Below, piece by piece: positions 56,284-64,000 of a stretch of 64,000 nucleotides of DNA. This DNA comes from Perca fluviatilis (taxonomy: Eukaryota > Chordata > Actinopteri > Perciformes > Percidae). Both the position numbers and the translations under genes were made by a program. The stretch covers positions 9,660,907 through 9,724,906 of the forward strand of contig NC_053118.1 in NCBI RefSeq assembly GCF_010015445.1. Reading direction: 5' to 3'. How positions within the stretch are numbered: position 1 is the first letter of the stretch; each line of letters opens with the position of its first letter. A model generated the notes under the pieces. The model saw nothing but the letters and a program-made list of their open reading frames with translations. It did no database searches and was not told the DNA's origin.

Positions 56284-56296
56284 TGTGTGTGTGTGT
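56253..56296. repeat. (GT)n microsatellite with a GC interruption
   Basis: GT run of about 44 bases interrupted once by gcgc. Confidence 0.95.
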
Positions 56297-57059
56297 CTTT
56301 CCGCCGCTAATCTCGTGTACTGGACCCATTAGCCTTAAATGTTTTTGTGCGCATTTATGACTGTCTGCTCAAGGACCTCTTGTGGTTGCTGTGATTCACA
56401 ATCGTCGAAAAACCTATTTTATTGAGTGCTCTGATTCATACCATCAGTCTGCTGACTCTTCACTCCGCAAGTAATCAACAACTGCTTCAGTAGCAAAAGG
56501 CAGGCTAAAAACAAGCCTTTCCTCCTCTGTTGCAGGCCACATTTTGGGCTTTGTCATGGCTCACAAACTGACATCCATAGAAAAGTTTGTTCTCATTTCA
56601 AACCGGAGCATATGCAGATTAATTCCATACCCGATTTGTTATGATCTACTAAAGTTAGGCACAATACTAGATTAATAAATCTCTTAAACTGACTGAAAGG
56701 GAGCCAGAGTTTGATTGAGTTTGATTGAGTGAGATTGAACTAATCTTTGTTTGGGAAGGGAGAGGGAGACACACCTGGGGAAAATGTGCACTCTACTGAG
56801 TGCCCTTTTCTAGTTATATCCTGTATTGAAGAGCCTGTGAAGCTGGTTGCAGACTTGTTGGCCTTCTGTCTGACATATGCACAATACGTCGAACACTACA
56901 GGTTAAGAAACTCGGAAACTTAGGGGAATTTTGCATATCTTAGCTGTGTTCCTGCATTATGAACACTACATATATACCAAAGGTTGGTGGTACATTTTGT
57001 AGGTTTACTCCATATACTGTATATATATATAGCTAATAATAACTTGATCTCATTGTCAC

Positions 57060-57985
57060 AATTCTCATTGTCGCATTATAAAGTAACGCGTTGCTGTGAT
57101 TCTACTACTTTCGGCAGTAACTAGAAAGGAAACGCAATTACAATTACTGAAATTTAAATTGGCGTGTTACTCGTTACTTTTGTCTTTGTCATAGCACACA
57201 AACACAGCCCAGGTACACAGCCCATGTAAGGACGAAAGACAGTGACATGACATAAAGAGAGACAGATGTAATGTTTCTAATATGAAGAAAAAAAACGTAT
57301 TTGTCATTGAATATGATTATTTATTAATGAGGGCAGCAAAGCTAGGTTAGCATGTAGGCTACATACAGTACTGTGCTGTGTCTTCTTCTACTAAAGCCTA
57401 CTGTCTAGTCAAGACAATACAGTACAAGTGCAGCTTACAGGTCAGGTAAGCTGATACAGCCAACAGTTTACAGAGCTCTGTAGCCGGCGTCAAGTGACCA
57501 GGAGGCGGTCGCCTGATCTCGTAAGATATCATACGAATTGGTGTGCATACATTTCGTCGTACGAGGTCATAGGAACCCATTCACGAGAATGTGTTGTACA
57601 GGTAGGAATGCTAATCGTTGCTGCCTCTAGTGGTGGGAAGTATTAATAACTCCTATCACTACAAGAAAGTGGAGTTCATGTGTGTCGTATGGGCTGATAT
57701 ATCGTCATGTTACCGCTATTACATCACAGTGTGTGTGTGGGTGTGTGTGTGTGCGTGCATCTGCTTTTATGTCTGTTCTGGTTTCCATTTCACATATCAA
57801 TTACTGATCTACTGATCAGGTTAGCAGACATATCCCACACTGCCACAGCAACACTAAAATAATATAGAATACACTAATAAGATAATTGAAGCAGACATTT
57901 AAAAGTAATGCAAAAGTTGCCTTCCCTAGTAACTAATTACTTTCATATGCAGTAACTTGCCCAAAACTGTGCATTAGTAAAAATA
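57060..57985. repeat. remnants of a fish repeat rich in GTAACGCGTTAC-like motifs
   Basis: The blocks 57080-57180 (aagtaacgcgttgctg; gtgttactcgttactttt) and 57900-57975 (agtaatgcaaaagttgcctt; ccctagtaactaattacttt) look like the two ends of one old element. Between them, 57470-57600 holds a nested motif set (tctcgtaagatatcatacga; catttcgtcgtacgaggtca). The ends are not exact. Confidence 0.45.
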
Positions 57986-58312
57986 TGACAGACCTTTTGG
58001 GGGGTTTGTCTCTATGACTTTAATAACTTAAGGTGTGTGTTTCATGAGAAAACAAGGTTTTACCGGTTCAGTATTCTTGAAAAGTCCGTGTTAGGCTGCT
58101 GTCATAGACTCCCCCTGTCTGTATTAGGCCTCCTTCCTGATGCCGTTGTACTTTTGAGGCAATGCATCATGCATATTGTTAAGAAAAAACTCAGGAGCAG
58201 CACGACTCATTTCACATATGTGAAGAATGTTCGGGAGACCCTGATGAATTACATAGAAGCATTTGAAATATATAAAAGTGCAGCCATATGAAAGTGCAAC
58301 TTTACGAATATA

Positions 58313-58745
58313 CAGTGGCTTGCATTAGTTTACACACCCATGCTAAAGTTGACTAAAAAAAAGGAATAAAAAAAATCTTCTGGAAATTGATTATTAAAAA
58401 AATTAAGAAAAATCCAACCTTTAAGGACACCAATTTTCTTTGTGAATGAATAATGTATCGTAAATAAATAAATGTTCCTCTTTAAAATACAGGGGGCATA
58501 ATTATACACACCCCTCTGTTAAATTCCCATAGAGGCAGGCAGATTTTTATTTTTAAAGGCCAGTTATTTCATGGATCCAGGATACTATGCATCCTGATAA
58601 AGTTCCCTTGGCCATTGGAATTAAAATAGCCCCACATCATCACATAGCCTTCACCATACCTAGAGATTGGCATGGGGTACTTTCCATAAGATCTCAATGC
58701 AAATCAAACCAGCTATTAGGCTAACTGAAATAAAACCATGCCAAT
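58313..58745. mobile_element. Tc1/mariner-like element, truncated
   Basis: A TA dinucleotide is followed by CAGTGGCTTGCATTAGTTTA and cacacccatgc, a Tc1-type terminal repeat. acacacccctctgttaaatt and aaccatgcca follow. The opposite end and transposase are missing. It has A-rich runs near 58350-58410. Confidence 0.7.
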
Positions 58746-58759
58746 TGTTATTCCCAACT

Positions 58760-58935
58760 TGTACATGCTTTCCTTTGTATTTTTTATCTTCATTTTTTGA
58801 ATAGTTGTTCTAGTATTCTATCCTATTTGTTATTTCTTGTATATTCTGTATGTGTGCTGTGTTTCTGATATTTTGCTGCTGTAGCACTGACATTTCCCAT
58901 TTTGGGATCAATAAAGACTATCTAATCTAATTGCA
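58760..58935 (+). mobile_element. LINE 3' end
   Basis: attttgctgctgtagcactg, then acatttcccattttgggatc and aataaagactatctaatcta, form a LINE-type 3' UTR end with a short ATCTA tail. It is truncated on the 5' side and directly follows the Tc1-like fragment. Confidence 0.65.
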
Positions 58936-60289
58936 TTTATCATTGTAACTAGCTTATATGCAGTCTGCTAGCTGCTATTTTCTTTTGAATTTATTCATGA
59001 GTTCATAAACACTTTGAATCATACAACCATGAGCTGAAGCAAGTTAGAAATATAGCAGCTTTTCCTCCCCCCTCCCTCCACTCTTCCATACCCTGCGTCT
59101 GTCCTCTCTCAGGTATCAAGCACATCATCCCAATACGCTTTAGCTTTGTGATTTAATCACCATGCTGCAGGTGTTCCTCCCATTTGTCTTATGGCTAATG
59201 CAAAACAATGCAGGCTTGTATAGCCTGGGGACATGGTGCTCAGTGCCACGGCCATGTAAAGGGCTTCAGTCTCTGCCAGCCATCACCACATTATACACAC
59301 AAGGTGAAAAATCAACAATGCCTTTAATAAGATGGGATTTTATTAGCTAACAAGCAAGCCACAGCAGCGGTGTGTGTTTGCTTATTCAATTATTCAGTGG
59401 TATTGTAGCGACAGTGCATAGGGAATGTCCCTGCTTGGGAGACGAGTGACACGCCTCAATGCTTCAGAGACTATCCCGTGCCGACATTTGCATAATTAGC
59501 CACCATTAGAGTTGTATTTTACAGCAGAAGTCAATAATTACCCCAAACAGTAGGTATTTTGTCATTTTTTTTTCCTTGGCTTTGAATCGAGATTGTGACG
59601 CGTGCACACATCAGCTGCGAGTGTGCTGCACTCGATCAACTAAGACGGATGATAATCAAAATGCTCCATCCATCATCACAACAGTGCGTTCTAAACACCT
59701 CAGACAGGATGTGTGGACAGAATATGTTAACTCAGTGGAGGACAAATGCCCTCTGCATCTGCCTGGACTGATTAAAAAGAAAAAGCAAAAGGACTACATG
59801 TTACAGAAAGAGGCAACCAGTGGATCTCATGGTAAAATCTGCTGTTCGGTGGATATGATGTGTTTATTAACGTTATTTATGTATGAATCATCCTTGTAAT
59901 ACATTGTATTTTAGCTTTTTTTTTTTTTTAATGACCAAACAGAGAAGTTGATCCTAATTGGCTGGTGCATGTTTATTATTTTCAGACACAGTGGGGCTCT
60001 AACGAAGCTGCTCTGTCTTGTCTAGTTTGACTTCCTGCCTTGTGTTTTCCCGCCTTTTTTGATTGTTCTCCCAGCCCTAATGTGTTTCACCTGTTCCCCA
60101 GCCTGTTGGCACCTGTTCCTTGTTCTCTCATTTACCTTGTGTACTTAGTCTCTGTGTTCCCCTTGTCTGTTGTCAGATCATTGCGTTTCTGTTAGTGTGT
60201 TCATGCATGGAGTCTACCTTTTCTCTCGGAGTTCCAGTTTTTGAGATCCTGTTCTGTTGTTCTGGAATTAGTTTTTGCCTGTTGCATTC
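58936..60289. other. intronic DNA, mostly unrecognised
   Basis: 60010-60290 contains runs such as gacttcctgccttgtgtttt and cacctgttccccagcctgtt that resemble retroelement (LTR-type) sequence in fish, without a defined end. The frame at 59576-59899 has no support. Confidence 0.35.
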
Positions 60290-60408
60290 TGGGGTCTGTT
60301 TCAGAAAGCAGGTTTAGTGAAAACTCTGAGTTTGTTAACCCTGAGATGAAGGAAACTCTGGGTTTTCTGTTTCAGAAAGGGAGGTTAAAAGGTCCCATGG
60401 CATGCTGC

Positions 60409-60594
60409 TTTTATATAGACCTTAGTGGTCCCCTAATACTGTATCTGAAGTCTCTTTTATATAGACCTTAGTGGTCCCCTAATACTGTATCTGAAGTCTC
60501 TTTTATATAGACCTTAGTGGTCCCCTAATACTGTATCTGAAATCTCTTTTATATAGGCCTTAGTGGTCCCCTAATACTGTATCTGAAGTCTCTT
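60409..60594. repeat. 46-bp minisatellite, four units
   Basis: Four near-identical tandem units begin cttttatatagaccttagtg and contain ggtcccctaatactgtatct. The first is 45 bp and the others 46 bp. It is an expansion inside the TTAA element. Confidence 0.92.
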
Positions 60595-60894
60595 TCCCGA
60601 AATTCAGCCTTGGTGCAGAATTACAGCCACTAGAGCCAGTCCCACAATGAGCTTTCCTTAGTATGTGCCATTTCTGTCTGTAGCTATTGAGGAGGAGAGA
60701 GGGGGGGCAAGGTGGAGGGTGGGGGTGTGGCCTTGACCAACTGCCACTTTGCTTGTTTGAAAGCCATGATATCTCTCTCTCTCTCTCTCATGGGTGGGCC
60801 AAATTCTATGAAGGTAAATATGGTGCAAAACGTGAGAGCTTGTAGAATACAATGTGAGAACTTGCAGAACAAAAAAATTGAACTTGTATGTTAA

Positions 60895-61010
60895 AATTTG
60901 CACTTGTAAAATAAAAATTTGCACTTGTAAAATAAAAATGTGCACTTGTAAAATAAAAATGTGCACTTGTAAAATAAAAGGTGCACTTGTAAAATAAAAA
61001 TTTGCACTTG
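60895..61010. repeat. 21-bp subterminal tandem repeat, left arm
   Basis: Units of gcacttgtaaaataaaaatt with small changes. A mirrored array lies at 62955-63050. Confidence 0.92.
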
Positions 61011-62954
61011 TGAAATTATTCACATTTGAAGTCACAAAAGAAAAAAAACATGAGAGCTTGTAAAAAAATCTGAACTTGTAAATTGAAATTTGCACTTGTA
61101 GAAAAAATATTCACAAATGTGTAGATTGATATTTGCATGAACACAATGACAGCTGCAAACTTGTAATGCAACATTTACTCATGTACTTTTTTTTACTCAG
61201 GTTGATTTTCCATCACAACCACAACTCCGTGATTACAACCTCTCGAATCTGTCACTGTATGCTCTCGCATCACAAAGAGGCGAATCTGCGCTTCGACTTT
61301 TGCAACACTTGTTGCGATACATTTGGTGCAAAACTAATTTGTACCTGTGGACTTAGGCTGTGGAGCTCTGATCCAACAGAACGGGAAAGCAGGGTTTCTA
61401 TCGCCAGATGAGGGACAACTCTGTCCGGCTTATTTAGCTATATGCGCATGGAAGCCTGGTTGAATAGCAAGCTAACGTTGCTAACTAACCAACCAGCCTG
61501 ATTCTAAATAAATACCTTTTAATTATCTTAACACTTTTTAACAGTCAAACTAAAACACTGGCGGTGAGCTCCAGGTCCTGCAGACGGACCGTCACCAGCG
61601 GTTATCGGCCAGCGGGAGCAACATCGCTATTATTGCCAGAAAGCTTCGCTGCCGACCTCGACCTGCAGTCGGAGCTCCAGCGGGACACAGAGACCCCGCA
61701 CCCGGTAGCATCGGCACATCCCCGCCATGACCACAGCTTGTTTTGCTGATGTTGTGCCTCACTGCCAATCATTGCACCCGCGGGCAGCAACAATAGCTTC
61801 TGCATAATTACATCCACCTCGCGGGGCGCAGCAATCATTTTGCCGAATAATGCGGTCAATCTCTTAACCCTCGTTGCTGCCGAGGATTTGCACCCAGGTA
61901 GCAAGGAAATGATAGTCTGATAAAACATTGATGTCTCTAAACGTTGTAAAATTATAATCATCATTGATGAACATGACAAAGGAATGTATATAGCCTACAT
62001 TTTAATTAAACAGTAGCTACTTTGCCTTATAAAATCATTATTTCCCCTTATGGATGGAAGTCTTGGCAGGGATGCAGAACTTGGCACGTGTTACCCGCTG
62101 ATGACGGTCCGTCTGCGGCTGCAGGACCTGGAGCTCACCGCCAGTGTTTCAGTTTGACTGTTAAAGTGTTTAGATAACTAAAAGGTATTTATTTAGAAGC
62201 TGGTTAGTTAGCTAACGCTAGCTTGCTATTCCACCAACACTAGCGGTGAGCTGCTACCGGGTGCGGGGCTCTCCGTGTCCCGCTGGAGCTCCGACTGCAG
62301 GTCGAGGTCGGCAGCGAAGCTTTCTGGCAATAATAGCGATGTTGCTCCGCTGGCCGATACCCGCTGGTGACGCTCGCGTCTGCGGACCTGGAGCTCACCG
62401 CCAGTGTTTCAGTTTGACTGTTAAAAGTGTTAAGATAATTAAAAGGTATTTATTTAGAATCAGGCTGGTTGGTTAGTTTAGCTAACGCAAGCTTGCTATT
62501 CAACCAGGCTTCCATGCGACATAGCTAAATAAGCCGGACAGAGTTGTCCCTCATCTGGCGATAGAAACCCTGCTTTCCCGTTCTGTTGGATCAGAGCTCC
62601 ACAGCCTAAGTCCACAGGTACAAATTAGTTTTGCAAATGTATCGCAACAAGTGTTGCAAAAGTCGAGGCGCCAGAGTCGCCTCTTTGTGATGCGAGAGCG
62701 CCACAGTGACAGATTCGAGGTTGTAATCACGGAGTTGTGGTTGTGATGGAAAATCAACCTGAGTAAAAAAAAAAAAGTACATGAGTAAATGTTGCATTAC
62801 AAGTTTGCAGCTGTCATTGTGTTCATGCAAATATCAATCTACACATTTGTGAATATTTTTTCTACAAGTGCAAATTTCAATTTACAAGTTCTGATTTTTT
62901 TTACAAGCTCTCATGTTTTTTTTCTTTTTGTGACTTCAAATGTGAATAATAAGT

Positions 62955-63050
62955 GCAAATTTTAATTTTACAAGTGCACATTTTTATTTTACAAGTGCAA
63001 ATTTTTATTTTACAAGTGCAAATTTTTATTTTACAAGTGCAAATTTTAAC
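62955..63050. repeat. 21-bp subterminal tandem repeat, right arm
   Basis: Inverted partner of the left array, with one or two units fewer, so copy number has drifted between the arms. Confidence 0.92.
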
Positions 63051-63540
63051 ATACAAGTTCAATTTTTTTGTTCTGCAAGTTCTCACATTGTATTCTACAA
63101 GCTCTCACGTTTTGCACCATATTTACCTTCATAAAATTCTCTGGGTGGGCAAAGCAGAGAAAGGGGAGGTAACCTTGCTCCTTATGACCTCATAAGGAGA
63201 AGATTCCAGATCGGTCCATCTGAGCTTTCAGTTTCTCAAAGGCAGAGCAGGATACCCAGGGCTCGGTTTACACCTATCACCATTTCTAGCCACTGGAGGA
63301 CCATAGGCAGGCTGGGGGAACCTACATTAATGTTAAAAAACCTCATAATGTGAAATTTTCATGCCATGGGACCTTTAATCAAACTCCAGGGGTTTACTCC
63401 AGCCCGTTTTGGAAAGAGAGGTAACTTAACCTCAGAGTCAGTTACTATGGTAACTGAGCCTGTGGTCAGGAGCAGGTTTTCTTCAGTAAACCTTGAGTTT
63501 CTCGCAGACTATAAAACGTATTTATATATTTTCTAAAAAC

Positions 63541-63830
63541 GTGGCATTTCCTTTTGTCGACGATCCCGTTGATGAAGAAGCTGCTTTACTTTGCAGGCTG
63601 TTATATGTCGGGAGATGATATTAAAGCCCCGACATTTAAATTTTCAGATAACTTCCTATTTGAGGGGTATCGTTTTTCTTCCCTTGTCTGTTATGCAGCC
63701 TAGGCTACATAACCTTATCCGTCCTTCTATCACTAACGTCACCCGTTTTGGGCATGCTCTACATCCCAGCAGATTATTTGTGTCACATACATTTTTTTTT
63801 TTTTTTGAAAACTGCAGTTTTCTTTAAAGT
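63541..63830 (+). pseudogene. HARBI1-like transposase fragment
   Basis: Broken frames read VAFPFVDDPVDEEAALLCRL, then FSDNFLFEGYRFSS, then LIRPSITNVTRFGHAL. The order and spacing (aspartate-rich start, FxxxYRFS, LIRPxITNVTxxGHAL) fit the N-terminal region of Harbinger transposases. Stops at about 63625, 63701 and 63713 and a frame change interrupt it, and it runs into a T-run at 63792. The catalytic DDE region is not present. Confidence 0.7.
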
Positions 63831-64000
63831 AAAAGCCACTGTATAGCTAGGTGCCGTCAGAAGAGTGTGACTCACTCTGAAACGTGTTTTAAACATTTTT
63901 GTAGTGTTCCCTGGACACAAACCCCTAAGAGCCATTAAAAAGGAGTGATGTAAACCCTTTGAAATAAAATATTATGTACATTAATTCTGTTAATGATGGT

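Larger units (their letters stand above)
60808..63132. mobile_element. giant foldback element with 21-bp subterminal repeats
   Basis: The arms of about 900 and 880 bp (60808-61710 and 62252-63132) are inverted copies starting ATGAAGGTAAATATGGTGCA. Each contains a subterminal array of about five to seven copies of a 21-bp unit (gcacttgtaaaataaaaattt) at 60895-61010 and 62955-63050. Inside the right arm's inner edge is a third partial copy (62098-62232). The host sequence aaattct is repeated at both borders (60801-60807; 63134-63140). The spacer of about 540 bp has no recognised gene. The overall build recalls foldback (FB) transposons. Confidence 0.88.
60390..63374. mobile_element. TTAA element interrupted by a foldback insertion
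   Basis: TTAA lies at 60386-60389 and 63375-63378. The ends AAGGTCCCATGGCATG and catgccatgggacct are inverted. The two outer parts (60390-60807 and 63133-63374) join into a plausible intact element of about 650 bp once the foldback element is removed. It includes a four-unit 46-bp minisatellite near its left end and a (CT)n run at about 60771-60789. Confidence 0.88.
51533..64000 (-). other. grik2: grik2 upstream intron, incomplete in the window
   Basis: The sequence upstream of the 51307-51532 exon in transcript direction shows no further grik2 exon up to the window edge. The intron is therefore at least 12.4 kb long, or a short exon was missed. Confidence 0.75.
60290..64000 (+). mobile_element. 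Harbinger (PIF) transposon relic, interrupted
   Basis: The left part (60290-60389) has repeated tgtttcagaaag and gaaactctgggttttc motifs typical of fish Harbinger ends. After the TTAA element (60390-63374) the sequence resumes with aatcaaactccaggggttta and ggtaacttaacctcagagtc, followed by a transposase N-terminal remnant at 63541-63830. The right end lies beyond the window or is lost. Confidence 0.65.

Noticed and set aside
61602..61979. 125-codon minus-strand frame in the foldback spacer
   Set aside because: Part of it lies in the arm, composition is unremarkable and no transposase motif is seen.

Overview
This window is vertebrate nuclear DNA, most likely from a spiny-rayed (percomorph) teleost fish. 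The only protein-coding gene I can support is grik2, the kainate-type glutamate receptor subunit GluK2, on the minus strand. It has mammalian-style large introns and GT-AG splice sites. The non-coding DNA is dense in short DNA transposons (TTAA-flanked and hAT-like inverted-repeat elements), tRNA-derived SINEs, LINE 3' ends and CA/GA microsatellites typical of fish. The lineage call is an inference from repeat types, not a measured result. There is no sign of operons, CRISPR, phage or any other prokaryotic feature.

Layout of the gene: the last three coding exons lie at 51307-51532, 29879-30129 and 4255-4419 (minus strand). They are separated by introns of about 21.2 kb and 25.5 kb. Together they encode the last 213 residues: the end of the S2 ligand-binding lobe, the fourth membrane helix, and the cytoplasmic tail with a C-terminal PDZ ligand. 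The residues fall without gaps on positions 696-908 of the mammalian protein. The earlier exons, including the pore and the Q/R editing site, are not in the window and must lie beyond 64000. Positions 1 to about 4250 are 3' UTR and downstream intergenic DNA. Positions 51533-64000 are the next intron.

Repeat regions: 6.3 kb holds a TTAA-flanked inverted-repeat element. 7.5-8.6 kb is a composite repeat with a nested gene fragment. 12.6-15.8 kb carries a 564-bp inverted-repeat element and a larger palindromic element with two nested insertions. 22.2-23.7 kb has a hAT-like element holding a broken histone H4 copy with its 3' stem-loop, followed by another TTAA element. 25.6-26.8 kb is an unusual degenerate local repeat array, broken by a hAT element with perfect 8-bp target duplications and bounded by a SINE with 11-bp duplications. 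40.4-41.7 kb has an 890-bp near-perfect palindrome. 44.0-46.0 kb is a cluster that includes a RecQ-like helicase fragment. 54.3 kb has another TTAA element. 60.3-64 kb is a three-deep nest: a giant foldback element inside a TTAA element inside a Harbinger relic.

The remaining intron sequence shows nothing I can name. No complete transposase, RNA gene or second host gene was found. The most noteworthy points are the captured helicase and histone fragments, the foldback element with 21-bp subterminal repeats, and the 25.6-26.6 kb array.
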